Source: CAZJAT01 sp964544145
GTDB lineage: Bacteria > Hydrothermota > 32-111
Reading direction: 5' to 3'
DNA: 64,000 nucleotides
NCBI GenBank assembly: GCA_964544145.1
Contig: CAZJAT010000001.1
Span: 1-64,000 of the forward strand
In this document: piece by piece, positions 26,809 through 36,104 of the stretch
How positions within the stretch are numbered: position 1 is the stretch's first letter
How the letters are laid out: each line of letters opens with the position of its first letter
The notes under the pieces: model-generated
Databases searched by the model: none
Seen by the model: the letters and a program-made list of their open reading frames with translations, nothing else
What the model was told of the DNA's origin: nothing
Made by a program: the position numbers and the translations under genes

Positions 26809-27216
26809 TCATTCCTCCTTTAAATAAACCTTCACATTAACATCTGCATCACCATATGATTTTGTTAAGATATCAGTATTGTCAATAACATAATATAAGG
26901 TGCTGCCGGAAACATGTATGAACACCTCCTGATCTGCAAAAAGCATATTTCTAAAAAACAGAGGATACATTATTGTTTGCGAATATATCTGCTCATCTTT
27001 AAAATACTCTATACCGGAATAATCATTGAAGAAAATGATATCAATATAATTACTTGAACTGATTACAAACTGGTATAATCCCGGTGAATCAATAATCAGG
27101 GAGTCAATAATGTAATTGTTTTCTGCAGTATCATATTCATTCTCAACAAGAGGTTCAAGAAACAGTGTACACCCGGTTAAGCCCAGCAATAAGAATATCA
27201 AAAGTATTCTATACAT
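26809..27216 (-). CDS. Small lipoprotein, unknown function
   Basis: A 135-aa protein with a lipoprotein signal peptide ending in LTGC (Cys16). The mature part is acidic and beta-rich (for example SPGLYQFVISSSNYIDIIFF), with no family I recognise. GAGGCG precedes the ATG; it overlaps the NfeD-like gene by 8 nt and ends 1 nt before the MalK-like start codon. A periplasmic face partner of an envelope process is possible but only inferred. Confidence 0.7.
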   Translation of the reverse strand: MYRILLIFLLLGLTGCTLFLEPLVENEYDTAENNYIIDSLIIDSPGLYQFVISSSNYIDIIFFNDYSGIEYFKDEQIYSQTIMYPLFFRNMLFADQEVFIHVSGSTLYYVIDNTDILTKSYGDADVNVKVYLKEE

Positions 27217-27658
27217 TATCTGTACGCCTCACAATAAGCTTAATACCATCCAATCCAGTTATTTCAGCCATAACACCTTTCTCAATATGAGCATCATTTT
27301 CTGCAATTGCTCTCCATCTAACACCATCAATGACAACTGCTCCCTTTCCTTCATTATTATTGACAGCCTCAATTATTTTCACCTTTTTTCCAATCATAGA
27401 CCTTGTGTTAGTTACTGTCTCTGATGTTTCATCTTTTTTGAAATACCTTATAAATATCTTCCTGACAAATACTACCAGAAGAAATGATGATATTGCAAAA
27501 AATAGTATATGCACATATATAAGTTCGGGTATAAAAAAAGATAAAACAGCAGTCAACAGAGCTCCTGCAGAGAATAAACCAAAAAGAAATGCAGGTGTCA
27601 TTATCTCAACAATCATGAGAATAGCAGCAATTATAAGCCATATTATCCAGTTTTCCAT
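27209..27658 (-). CDS. NfeD-like membrane protein (short form)
   Basis: A 149-aa protein with three or four helices (WLIIAAILMIVEIMTPAFLFGLFSAGALL and the following two) and a C-terminal OB domain (GKKVKIIEAVNNNEGKGAVVIDGVRWRAIAEN). This is the short NfeD1b-type protein that partners stomatin-like proteins in membrane microdomains; no stomatin gene is adjacent. AAGGAG lies 5 nt before ATG 27658; the upstream part of the frame is untranslated. Confidence 0.88.
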   Translation of the reverse strand: MENWIIWLIIAAILMIVEIMTPAFLFGLFSAGALLTAVLSFFIPELIYVHILFFAISSFLLVVFVRKIFIRYFKKDETSETVTNTRSMIGKKVKIIEAVNNNEGKGAVVIDGVRWRAIAENDAHIEKGVMAEITGLDGIKLIVRRTDNV

Positions 27659-27668
27659 AATATCTCCT

Positions 27669-28427
27669 TTATGTTCCTGTTGCCAAATCAATGAAAGTAT
27701 AATCCAAATTGAAATTGTCTGCAAGATACTTGCCCAATTTATCTACACCAAATGTCTCCGTAGCATAATGGCCCAAAAAAATACACTTGATGCCCATTTC
27801 ATATGCTTTCCAATACATCTTGTGTGAAGGTTCCCCGCTGATCAACAGATCAATACCCCTTTCATAGGCTTCATTAAGATGATTTATGCCATTACCTGAA
27901 ATAAATCCCGCTCTCTTAATCATATAATCGCCAAATGCCCATATATCCGGTTTTTTACTGAAAATACTGCTGAGTTTTTCTATAATATCCTCTATATTGA
28001 CAGCTTCGTGAAAATCAGTGTAAACACCAAAATCATATCCCTGATGATTGGCAAATGTACCGTAAATATCCCAATTCATATGTTCATAAAATGCCACATT
28101 ATTAGAAAATGTTGCATTTACATCAAGAGGATAATGAATTGAATAATATGCAATATCATTGTTAATAAGTGTTTTTATTTTCTTGTACATAATATCCGTT
28201 AAGGGCGATGGAGATGCCCTCTCAATAAGACCATGATGAGTGATGAGAAAATCAATCTTTTGTTTTTTTGCTTCACAGAATGTTTCTATACCAGGATCAA
28301 CTGCTGTCCCTATCTTGGTTATTTTCCCTGAATTCTGAACAATTAATCCATTTAATGCATAATCAAATGTGAATTCTTCCGGTTTAAACTCTTTGTTAAG
28401 ATAATCAATTATATCACTATTATTCAT
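27669..28427 (-). CDS. Nif3-family dinuclear metal protein (YbgI-like)
   Basis: About 252 aa. Metal ligands are visible in FLITHHGLIE, YYSIHYPLDVN and LGHYATETFGVDKL, and GLIVQNSG near the start is typical. The family forms toroidal hexamers; GTP cyclohydrolase I activity has been proposed for some members but no firm role exists. ATG 28427 overlaps the uvrA stop as ATGA, with a G-rich SD upstream. Confidence 0.9.
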   Translation of the reverse strand: MNNSDIIDYLNKEFKPEEFTFDYALNGLIVQNSGKITKIGTAVDPGIETFCEAKKQKIDFLITHHGLIERASPSPLTDIMYKKIKTLINNDIAYYSIHYPLDVNATFSNNVAFYEHMNWDIYGTFANHQGYDFGVYTDFHEAVNIEDIIEKLSSIFSKKPDIWAFGDYMIKRAGFISGNGINHLNEAYERGIDLLISGEPSHKMYWKAYEMGIKCIFLGHYATETFGVDKLGKYLADNFNLDYTFIDLATGT

Positions 28428-31192
28428 TCTACCCCCCTCAGGTATATACCTGTATATGATTCTCTGCATTTAGAGATATCCTCAACAGAACCGGCATATA
28501 CAACATTACCTCCTCTGTCACCGCCTTCAGGTCCCAGATCAATAATATAGTCAGCACTTTTCAGCACATCCAGATTATGTTCTATTACAATTAAAGTATT
28601 ACCTTTCTCTACAAGCCTGTCAAGAACTTTCAGGAGTAATTTTACATCATAGGAATGTAATCCTGTTGTCGGTTCATCCAGCAGATACAATGTCTGCCCT
28701 GTATCTTTCTTAGACAGCTCCCGTGCTAATTTTATTCTCTGTGCTTCACCACCTGACAATGATGTGGCAGGCTGTCCCAGTTTGATATATCCCAATCCGA
28801 CTTCGGACAGAAGCTGAAGTTTGATTTTTATCTTTGGTATCTCACTGAAATGCTCTAATGCGCTATCCACACTCATATCCAGGATTTCAGCAATATTTTT
28901 CCCCCTGTATTTTACCTGCAATGTCTCCGTGTTAAAGCGTTTTCCACGGCACACTTCGCATGTTACATATATATCCGGTAAAAAATGCATTTCAATCCGT
29001 TTCAGCCCGGTTCCTTCACAGGCCTCACAACGTCCTCCTTTAACATTGAATGAGAATCTTCCTGGTTTATACCCTCTTATCCGTGATTCTCTCATTGATG
29101 AGAACAAATCACGAATGGGAGTATAAACACCGGTATATGTTGCAGGATTGGAACGGGGAGTTCTGCCGATAGGTGTTTGATCAATATTGATCACTTTATC
29201 CAGCAAATGAATATTCTCTATGGAATCATAAGCTCCAGGTTTTCTCATTGAATTATTAAAGTGCTTTCTCAATGCTTTGAAGAGTATATCATTTATCAGT
29301 GTACTTTTCCCTGAACCGGACACTCCGCTTACACAAATAAATAATCCCAATGGAAAATCTACATCAATATTCTTCAGATTATGCTCGCTTGCCCCTTTAA
29401 GTGTAAGTATATTCTTTTTATTGGGTTTTCTGTTCTTCCTGTGCAGATGAACCTTATCTACTCCCGAAACAAATCTGCCTGTGAGTGATTCAGTATTGCC
29501 TTTTATATCTTCATATGTCCCTGCAAAGACTATATTCCCGCCTTTTTCACCGGCATATGGTCCCAAGTCAACTATATAATCGGAATTTTTTATAAATTCA
29601 TCATCATGCTCAACAATGATAACAGTATTATCAAGATCTCTGAGATCCTTCAATGATTTTAATAATTTTGCAATATCCCGCTGATGAAGCCCTATCGACG
29701 GCTCATCAAGAACATAGAGAACACCGGTTAATCCGCTGCCTATCTGAGTAGCTAATCTTACACGCTGTTCTTCACCACCTGACAATGTTTCTGTATTACG
29801 ATTCAATGTAATATATTCGAGACCAACCTGCATAAGAAATGCTAATCTTTTTCTAATCTCTTTGATTAATTCTTTTGATATAACGGCTTTCTCGCCATTC
29901 AATTTAAGGTTTCCGAACCATGTATAACATGTTTCAATATTCATCGCACTTACATCTGCAATAGTTTTATCATTAATTGTGACTGATAATGCTTCCCTAT
30001 TGAGTCTCGTTCCATGGCATGAATTACATTCTTGGAACATCATATACTTTTCTATCTCATATTTCATCCAATTAGAATCCGTATTCATGTATAGGCGTTT
30101 TAGATACGGAATAACACCTTCATAGTATATTCTGAATTTTTTCTTGTGTTTTTCATCCGGCCCATTGAGTATCATATTCTTTTCTTTATCTGTCAGCATT
30201 TCCCATGGCATTTCCAAATCAATATTGAATATATCAGCCATCTTCAGCATGCTTTTTTTCCTTGTTATATCACCAAATACGGAAATAACACCTTCTGATA
30301 TGGACATCGATGCATCATCAATGAGAGATTCAGGGTCTATTTCCATATTCACACCTAAACCGTGACATTCCACGCATGCTCCATATGGAGCATTAAATGA
30401 AAATAATCTGGGCGTGATTTCTTTGTATGATATATTGCAATCCGGGCAAGCTAATGCTTCATTATATACAATGCGTCTATCACTGTCTATCAATATATTG
30501 ATGATTCCCTGACTCTCCTTTAATGCTGCTTCAACTGATTGAGTCAGCCTTGTTCGCATACCGTCTTTTATGGTTAATCTATCAATTATTATCTCAATAT
30601 CATGCTTCTTTGTTTTGGCTATCTTTATCTCATCCCCCAGCATATGCAATTCATTATCAACATAAACACGAGTGAATCCACGCTTCATGAGAGATTTGAA
30701 TATATCCCTGAACTCGCCTTTCTTCCCTATGGCAATTGGTGATAGGATCTCTATCTTTGATGCTTTCAGTGAAATGATACTCTCAACGATCTCATCAACT
30801 GACATTGACCTTATTTCCCTGCCGCAATTGTAACAGTGTACATCCCCTGCACGGGCAAATAATACCCTCATATAATCATATATCTCTGTGGTAGTTGCAA
30901 CTGTGGATCTGGGATTCTTCGATATACCCCTCTGTTCAATGGCAATTGTAGGCGAAAGACCTTCAATAAAGTCAACATCCGGTTTATCCATCACACCGAG
31001 GAATTGTCTGGCATATGATGATAGTGACTCCACATAACGGCGTTGACCTTCAGCATAAATAGTATCAAAAGCAAGACTTGATTTACCTGAGCCTGAGACT
31101 CCGGTAATCAGCACAAGCTTTTTCTTGGGTATTTTTATATCAATTGATTTTAGATTATGTACCCGTGCACCCTTTATGTGAATGTAATTCAT
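28424..31192 (-). CDS. uvrA: Excinuclease ABC subunit A
   Basis: Damage recognition ATPase of nucleotide excision repair. Both ATPase halves are complete: LITGVSGSGKSSLAFDTIY, SGGEEQRVRLATQIGSGL and LDEPSIGLHQRD, then VSGVSGSGKSTLINDI, SGGEAQRIKLARELSK and LDEPTTGLHSYD. Zinc fingers show as CHGLG/CPDC and CEACEGTG/CEVC. The 922-aa length is normal. It starts 4 nt after the recombinase-like gene without an SD, implying coupling. Confidence 0.98.
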   Translation of the reverse strand: MNYIHIKGARVHNLKSIDIKIPKKKLVLITGVSGSGKSSLAFDTIYAEGQRRYVESLSSYARQFLGVMDKPDVDFIEGLSPTIAIEQRGISKNPRSTVATTTEIYDYMRVLFARAGDVHCYNCGREIRSMSVDEIVESIISLKASKIEILSPIAIGKKGEFRDIFKSLMKRGFTRVYVDNELHMLGDEIKIAKTKKHDIEIIIDRLTIKDGMRTRLTQSVEAALKESQGIINILIDSDRRIVYNEALACPDCNISYKEITPRLFSFNAPYGACVECHGLGVNMEIDPESLIDDASMSISEGVISVFGDITRKKSMLKMADIFNIDLEMPWEMLTDKEKNMILNGPDEKHKKKFRIYYEGVIPYLKRLYMNTDSNWMKYEIEKYMMFQECNSCHGTRLNREALSVTINDKTIADVSAMNIETCYTWFGNLKLNGEKAVISKELIKEIRKRLAFLMQVGLEYITLNRNTETLSGGEEQRVRLATQIGSGLTGVLYVLDEPSIGLHQRDIAKLLKSLKDLRDLDNTVIIVEHDDEFIKNSDYIVDLGPYAGEKGGNIVFAGTYEDIKGNTESLTGRFVSGVDKVHLHRKNRKPNKKNILTLKGASEHNLKNIDVDFPLGLFICVSGVSGSGKSTLINDILFKALRKHFNNSMRKPGAYDSIENIHLLDKVINIDQTPIGRTPRSNPATYTGVYTPIRDLFSSMRESRIRGYKPGRFSFNVKGGRCEACEGTGLKRIEMHFLPDIYVTCEVCRGKRFNTETLQVKYRGKNIAEILDMSVDSALEHFSEIPKIKIKLQLLSEVGLGYIKLGQPATSLSGGEAQRIKLARELSKKDTGQTLYLLDEPTTGLHSYDVKLLLKVLDRLVEKGNTLIVIEHNLDVLKSADYIIDLGPEGGDRGGNVVYAGSVEDISKCRESYTGIYLRGVE

Positions 31193-31196
31193 CTAA

Positions 31197-32051
31197 TCAG
31201 TCATTTTTATGTTTATTATTCTCCGCTAGTATCTTGCCTGCTTTCTCAAACATTACAATGCTGATTATTTTCTTATGTTTTCCATCCACTCTTCTCTCTT
31301 CTATGAGTATGGGTTTCTTTTTCTTCTGTCCGCCCACATTGATATATTTATACTGATTATATGACAATATGCCAATATAGAATTTGTTTGTAAGGATATT
31401 ATATAATGCCTGTCTGGAAAACTTCTTGCCTCTCCTTGTTCTGTACCGTTTCTCATCAAGAAAAGATTTTAATTTGCCTAATGATTTAAAATCTATATAA
31501 TTTTCAAATATCTCATTCACCATCTGTGCTTCTTTATCAACTACAACGACTCTCTTCTCTTTTGATGTTTTTCCTTCGTATTTATAACCAAGAGGACAGT
31601 TTCCACTTGCTTTAACTCCTGTTTCAAATATCTTGTATTCTCTGTGTGCAGCAAGTTTATTGGGTAATTTTTCCTTTTCATATCGAGCAAATGCGCCTAT
31701 AACCTTTTCTCTCAATAATTCAAGTTCCGGATTTCTTAATGTTTTCTCATTTAAATATTTAATTACTGAGCCATTCTTCATAAGCTCTTTCTCAATCCAC
31801 ATAACAAATATGTCATCCTGTGACATATTGTTTCTTGAATATGCTATTACCTTTGTAACATCCTTCTCAATGCCCGAATAATTCATAAGCTCAATTAATC
31901 CCCGCTCATCTGTACTGGGATCATCGGTGAATTCTCTCTTCACTTTGAAATTGAATTCTTTCATATATGTCTTAAATTCTTCTCTCATCTTCTTGTTCTC
32001 TGTTTTATTCTTAGTCAGGTTTAAATAAATAAAAACAAGCTGCTTCTGCAT
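31197..32051 (-). CDS. Serine-recombinase-like protein with lost catalytic residues
   Basis: A 284-aa relative of large serine recombinases. Residues about 145-235 form the Recombinase domain (NCPLGYKYEG, EAQMVNEIFENYI, TRRGKKFSRQALYNILTNKFYIGIL). The resolvase domain is degenerate: where Y-x-R-x-S carries the nucleophile, this protein has YLNLTKNKT, and VIAYSRNNMSQDD replaces the D-R-L-x-R block. The zinc ribbon and coiled coil are missing. It may be a domesticated DNA-binding protein or a decaying transposon gene; the clean frame and strong SD (AAAGGAG, 5 nt) favour use. It leads into uvrA. Confidence 0.72.
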   Translation of the reverse strand: MQKQLVFIYLNLTKNKTENKKMREEFKTYMKEFNFKVKREFTDDPSTDERGLIELMNYSGIEKDVTKVIAYSRNNMSQDDIFVMWIEKELMKNGSVIKYLNEKTLRNPELELLREKVIGAFARYEKEKLPNKLAAHREYKIFETGVKASGNCPLGYKYEGKTSKEKRVVVVDKEAQMVNEIFENYIDFKSLGKLKSFLDEKRYRTRRGKKFSRQALYNILTNKFYIGILSYNQYKYINVGGQKKKKPILIEERRVDGKHKKIISIVMFEKAGKILAENNKHKND

Positions 32052-32185
32052 TATAACTCCTTTTGTAATATATCATAATTAAAAAGTAATTTCCTTAAGA
32101 TTTTACATAATATATTGTAAAGATTTTTGACAATATTTCAATAGTCATTTTACATAATCAGTTCATAATACATTTACTGATATAT

Positions 32186-32220
32186 AAAAAAAAAGGGCCG
32201 GCAAATCAATGCCGGCCCTT
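32186..32220 (-). terminator. Intrinsic terminator of the T9SS-cargo gene
   Basis: An 11-bp perfect stem (32193-32203 with 32210-32220) with a 6-nt loop is followed on the minus strand by nine T residues. It lies 20 nt past the stop of 32240-33907. Confidence 0.92.
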
Positions 32221-32239
32221 AACATATTTTACCTTATAT

Positions 32240-33907
32240 TTATCTGAAAATAACTATTTTCTTTCTATACACATCTGTTTGAGTGGATAGAGATGCAAAA
32301 TATGTACCTACAGTAAGCATGGATGCATCTATTTCCTTGATTGAGGAATTACTTATAATCTCACGGCCATTGACATCAAATACTGATAATCTAAATATAT
32401 CATCATCACATATAGCATATATTGTTTTTCCAACCATTTTTATACTGGGAATATTTTCAATAATATCATAATTAATAAACGCAATTTGAATCCCATTTGA
32501 AAATACACTATAATCACCACTGATTGCCTCAACAATTATCTTTTCACTTGCATTAGCCGGCACCACAACTGTTTCTACAACTCTTTTATATCTGAATATC
32601 TCTGCAGTGCATTGGCAGTTATTGTTATTTCTTAAGACTATTGTAATTTTATTTCCATTTCTGCTATAAGATACATTCAAATAATCTGCTGTATGTTTCA
32701 GGATGGGAGTAAATCCGAAATGCCCTGACGATAATGTAATAATTGATTCATTAAGTGACGAATTTTCCTCAAATGGATTAATACTTGTATAATATGTTTT
32801 ACCAACTCTACCTAGGAGTAATATACCATCCGATTTTATCATTTCTTCTACTGAGTATGTTGAATACTGTGATTCAATATTAAGTAAGGCGTGAATATCT
32901 GACTTGTTTCTGCAAATCCACATTATGCTGCCATTCCGCTTTCTATACTGTTTTAGTTTCTCAGAAAATTCCTCTTTCATTGCTTCATCAATGCATATAA
33001 GATTATATTTTATCAATGATTTTATGTCTGTCTGGAAATCTTCCGGTCTGACACAATCAAAATCAAAATATGAATTATTATCAGGTTCATTTTCAGTTAC
33101 ATAAAGTATTCTGTTTACGCCAAAATACTTTAATATATTCTTTAAATATTCAACACGCATTAATCCGCTGTTCACAGCATTTCCGTCCGCAGATTCCATA
33201 GCACTCAGACTCACACTCTGTATAAATGTACAGAATGGTTTTTCCGCTTTTTCAGGTGGTGTATATGCTGCTGCTGTTGACTTATAGAGTTTATCATTTT
33301 CATTATAACATAATACATTGAAAAATGAAGGTTCATCGGTATCCTTCCACTCCGAAATCACATCAATACTCAGAGCTGCATCGCTTTCTCCCGGATAAGA
33401 AAAGATTTGTTTCTCAGTAAACTCACTTTCCAGTGTTTCCAGTGTATCACAATCAGTGTATCCCTCAGTACTTTCCATAAGAGTGACATTGAAATAATCG
33501 TGCAGGAATTCAGGATAATTGCTTTCGAGATATTCAACAGCATTATTGCCTTCAATATAAATGCACCCTCCTTTATCCAAATATTTCGAAAGCATCTTTA
33601 TATCATAATCATTAAGCAATTGATCATTCCTGCTTCCCATAATGATGAATATAACAGATACATCCATTATGTTTTCCTTATCTGGTGAATCCTGTATAAT
33701 GGATATTTTACTGTCATCTATACCGATATCATTTAATGCAGTCAGAATATTATCCGAATAATCACAGTATATCTGCTGAGATGTAGAGTAATATTCTGCT
33801 CCATTATCATTATCCCAGAATAGGATGCTGACATTATCATAGTACTGGGCATTTACTATTAAAACCAGTGTTATGAGAAATGTGATTGTCATAATGTGCT
33901 TTTTCAT
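32240..33907 (-). CDS. Secreted protein with T9SS type A-like sorting domain
   Basis: A 555-aa exported protein. The signal peptide is MKKHIMTITFLITLVLIVNA. The body contains two stretches that look like ThuA/gasdermin-independent Rossmann-like layers (NVSILFWDN; VIFIIMGSRNDQLLNDYDIKMLSKYL) and no catalytic motif I recognise. The last 75-80 residues, with IFRLSVFDVNGREII and VGTYFASLSTQTDVYRKKIVIF, match the type IX secretion sorting domain. Cargo of this kind crosses the outer membrane and is anchored or released. AAGGAGG precedes the ATG and a strong terminator follows, so it is a single-gene unit. Confidence 0.82.
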   Translation of the reverse strand: MKKHIMTITFLITLVLIVNAQYYDNVSILFWDNDNGAEYYSTSQQIYCDYSDNILTALNDIGIDDSKISIIQDSPDKENIMDVSVIFIIMGSRNDQLLNDYDIKMLSKYLDKGGCIYIEGNNAVEYLESNYPEFLHDYFNVTLMESTEGYTDCDTLETLESEFTEKQIFSYPGESDAALSIDVISEWKDTDEPSFFNVLCYNENDKLYKSTAAAYTPPEKAEKPFCTFIQSVSLSAMESADGNAVNSGLMRVEYLKNILKYFGVNRILYVTENEPDNNSYFDFDCVRPEDFQTDIKSLIKYNLICIDEAMKEEFSEKLKQYRKRNGSIMWICRNKSDIHALLNIESQYSTYSVEEMIKSDGILLLGRVGKTYYTSINPFEENSSLNESIITLSSGHFGFTPILKHTADYLNVSYSRNGNKITIVLRNNNNCQCTAEIFRYKRVVETVVVPANASEKIIVEAISGDYSVFSNGIQIAFINYDIIENIPSIKMVGKTIYAICDDDIFRLSVFDVNGREIISNSSIKEIDASMLTVGTYFASLSTQTDVYRKKIVIFR

Positions 33908-34102
33908 TGTTTGCCTCCTTGTATTGCATCATAATAGAGCATTATGCATTCCAAATATAAGCACACAAATTCCATAACTTAGTTCAAAATTAAATAATTA
34001 TTATTCATCATTATATGTCACTGTCATATCATATTGACTCAATTTCCCTTTTTTGAAATGATGTTTTTTTCCATATGCTTAGTAATTTGAATAGGATAGA
34101 TG

Positions 34103-34119
34103 TTGGCATCATTATTGCT
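34103..34119 (+). promoter_or_regulatory. Sigma-54-type (-24/-12) promoter
   Basis: TTGGCAT-N5-TTGCT has the invariant GG and GC exactly 10 nt apart and matches most of the YTGGCACG-N4-TTGCW consensus. It lies 31 nt before the response regulator start codon, leaving a leader of about 20 nt with GGAGG. A poor -35/-10 alternative (TTGACT near 34033) has no good -10. Confidence 0.65.
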
Positions 34120-34149
34120 CATATTAAATTAATCTGAATGGAGGTATTT

Positions 34150-34518
34150 ATGAAAAAGATGTTGTTAATGGATGACAATAGGTCGATAAGGGAGCAATTA
34201 TCGAGAGTATTCAAAGGATTTGGGTTTGAAACTGACCTCGCAAGCGAAGGATCAAGTGCTGTACTGATGTTCCGGAATGCATATATAAATAAAATACCAT
34301 ATGATATAACAATACTGGACATCAATATAGAAACCGGGATGAATGGGGAGAACGCTCTTCGCAGAATTAAAAAGATGGATGCAAATGCACCTGTAATAAT
34401 ATCAAGTGGTTATATAGATAACCGTTTTTTGAGAAATAATCGCTATGCTTATTTGGAATTTCTTTCAAAGCCCTATAAGATTAAACATCTCTATAGCTTG
34501 ATAAATGAAATGACATAA
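34150..34518 (+). CDS. Single-domain response regulator (CheY-like receiver)
   Basis: A 122-aa receiver domain without output domain. Acidic pocket D8-D9 (LLMDDNRSI), phospho-acceptor D57 (ITILDINIETGMNG), a serine at 85/86 in place of the usual threonine, and K107 (LSKPYK) are present. It would relay a phosphoryl signal to partner proteins; no kinase is adjacent. ATG 34150 lies 5 nt after GGAGG; the ATG at 34138 would overlap the SD. A sigma-54-type promoter precedes it, suggesting activator-dependent expression. Confidence 0.92.
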   Translation: MKKMLLMDDNRSIREQLSRVFKGFGFETDLASEGSSAVLMFRNAYINKIPYDITILDINIETGMNGENALRRIKKMDANAPVIISSGYIDNRFLRNNRYAYLEFLSKPYKIKHLYSLINEMT

Positions 34519-34523
34519 GGAAA

Positions 34524-34772
34524 TCAGCTCTTCTTTAATGTCTCCTGCGGAAGTATATATACAATATAATCCTTATTTACCTGTAATAATTCCGTTTCAA
34601 CAATCTTACCGTCACTGCGTTCAATAACAGCATCTGTAAGCGGTACAAAACCCTTTGAGACATTATTGATGAAATCAGTTAGTCTGCCTCCTTTGGGTAA
34701 ATAGACAACACCTGTAATAACAGTATTCTGCGTTGATATAATAACCGGTACCTTTTCTCTTTCAAATGCCAT
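34524..34772 (-). CDS. Small beta-rich protein, unknown function
   Basis: An 82-aa cytoplasmic protein: REKVPVIISTQNTVITGVVYLPKGGRLTDFINNV, then FVPLTDAVIERSDGKIVETELLQVNKDYIVYI. The pattern of a short barrel with a conserved RLTDFIN and F-x-x-L-x-D-A is one I have seen in small uncharacterised (DUF6812-like) proteins, but I do not assign a role. ATG 34772 lies 8 nt after AAGGAG and overlaps the thioesterase stop by 11 nt, so the longer frame is rejected. Confidence 0.7.
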   Translation of the reverse strand: MAFEREKVPVIISTQNTVITGVVYLPKGGRLTDFINNVSKGFVPLTDAVIERSDGKIVETELLQVNKDYIVYILPQETLKKS

Positions 34773-35241
34773 TTTTAACACTCCTTGCAAATAAAGAATA
34801 ATCCCCGAACCGTTTGTTTGCTCCACTTAAAACCTTAAAGACACCCTCTGAATGGGCATAAAGTTTATTTCTACTGTCTTCCACAGATGATTCAACAATT
34901 ACATTATCATTATTCTGCTTAATGATTTTAGATCTAATAATATAAACTGATTCAGGCCTGACCGGCAGTAAATAATTTACATTAATATTCATTGTAACAG
35001 CCGGTTTTCCTGTGTGAATAATAACACTCCAGGCCATTGCTTCATCCATCATTGTAGTCACAATACCACCGTGTATAATACCGTGAAACCCTGCATAATC
35101 TGTGCTTAAATTCATCTCAGAAGTAACTATTCCCTCGTTTCTCAGATAAAATAAATCCATTCTAAGCCCTATTTCATTATCCTTTCCGCATGCAAAGCAT
35201 CCGCTCTCTGTTTTTAATGGAATTTTGTTTTTATTGTTCAT
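34762..35241 (-). CDS. PaaI-family hotdog thioesterase
   Basis: A 159-aa acyl-CoA thioesterase-like protein. GCFACGKDNEIGL at 14-26 and the active-site loop HGGIVTTMMDEAMAW at 57-71 (D66, E67) are characteristic of this 4HBT group. It probably hydrolyses short or medium acyl-CoA thioesters in the cytoplasm. AAGGAAAG precedes the ATG; it overlaps the nitrilase-family gene by 11 nt and the small downstream gene by 11 nt. Confidence 0.88.
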   Translation of the reverse strand: MNNKNKIPLKTESGCFACGKDNEIGLRMDLFYLRNEGIVTSEMNLSTDYAGFHGIIHGGIVTTMMDEAMAWSVIIHTGKPAVTMNINVNYLLPVRPESVYIIRSKIIKQNNDNVIVESSVEDSRNKLYAHSEGVFKVLSGANKRFGDYSLFARSVKNGI

Positions 35242-36025
35242 AACAATCTTTCCTTCTATTGTTTAAGATATTATTTACTGAATTCAATTTTTTATTTCTT
35301 GAATTCCGTACATCAATATCGCAATACATAGTAGTTATATTGTTTCTCCGTGCTCTCTTTAAGACCTTTCCGTCAAATGCTGTAATCTGTGATTTCCCGG
35401 TAAATTCAAAATCACCCTCCTTTCCCACCCTATTTGCAGTAATAGCATATATACGATTTTCAAGCGTGCGTATCTTCATTGCATTTTGACAATACTCCAT
35501 AACAAGGTTTGCAGGATGAGCAATTAAATCGGCTTTCCTCAACATGATAGTCCTTGCGGCTTCAGGGAAAAACCAGTCAAAACATATCATTTGTCCCACT
35601 TTCATGCCATTCGTTTCACCTATTGTAAAGCCGGTGTTACCCTTTGAAAATATATTGAACTCATTAAAGAATAGATGTGTTTTTCTGTATAATGTATATT
35701 GTCCTTTTTCATTTATCATTAATGATGAGTTATACAATCTACCGGCTTCTTGTTCGGCAAATCCTATCACAACTGCTGAATGTCTCTTCATACAAAGCAT
35801 TTTTACATCGTTGAAAAATGATGAATCCGCTCTTAGTGAATTTCTTTTCAATAATGTTTTGTCCGAATAATCATAACCGCATGTTGCTAATTCGGGAAAC
35901 ACTAGAATGTCATACTCTGTCTTATTGTTTATTCTCTTAAGTATTTCAATACAATTAGTTTCAAGAGAATTCAATATAGGTTCTGTCTGAGAAAACCCAA
36001 CTTTATAAATATATTTACTTTTCAT
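35231..36025 (-). CDS. Carbon-nitrogen hydrolase (nitrilase superfamily)
   Basis: The catalytic triad is visible: E45 in VFPELATCGYD, K115 in LYRKTHLFFNE and C148 in GQMICFDWFFPEAAR. At 264 aa it is an amidase-type member (omega-amidase, N-carbamoyl or aliphatic amide hydrolase); the substrate cannot be told. There is no SD, and the -10 box ends 8 nt before the ATG, so the mRNA may be leaderless. It heads a three-gene minus-strand operon and is divergent from the outer-membrane protein gene. Confidence 0.9.
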   Translation of the reverse strand: MKSKYIYKVGFSQTEPILNSLETNCIEILKRINNKTEYDILVFPELATCGYDYSDKTLLKRNSLRADSSFFNDVKMLCMKRHSAVVIGFAEQEAGRLYNSSLMINEKGQYTLYRKTHLFFNEFNIFSKGNTGFTIGETNGMKVGQMICFDWFFPEAARTIMLRKADLIAHPANLVMEYCQNAMKIRTLENRIYAITANRVGKEGDFEFTGKSQITAFDGKVLKRARRNNITTMYCDIDVRNSRNKKLNSVNNILNNRRKDCYEQ

Positions 36026-36033
36026 TATTATTT

Positions 36034-36061
36034 ATTATAATCAAAGCAATGATTATTTCAA
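36034..36061 (-). promoter_or_regulatory. Promoter 8 nt upstream of ATG (predicted leaderless)
   Basis: Read on the minus strand, TTGAAA (36056-36061), a 16-nt spacer and TATAAT (36034-36039) are followed by 8 nt and the ATG at 36025. The expected leader is 0-2 nt, and no SD is present. Confidence 0.65.
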
Positions 36062-36104
36062 TAAAGTCGTTAATTTATCTGAATCAATAATGAAGGAGTA
36101 TTAC

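Noticed and set aside
27330..27827. 165-aa plus-strand frame
   Set aside because: Antisense to the NfeD-like and Nif3-like genes; no start signal or motif.
32186..32220. Third copy of the MITE end (GGGCCGGC)
   Set aside because: It is a simple 11-bp hairpin with a T-run, that is, a terminator; no partner inverted repeat is found.
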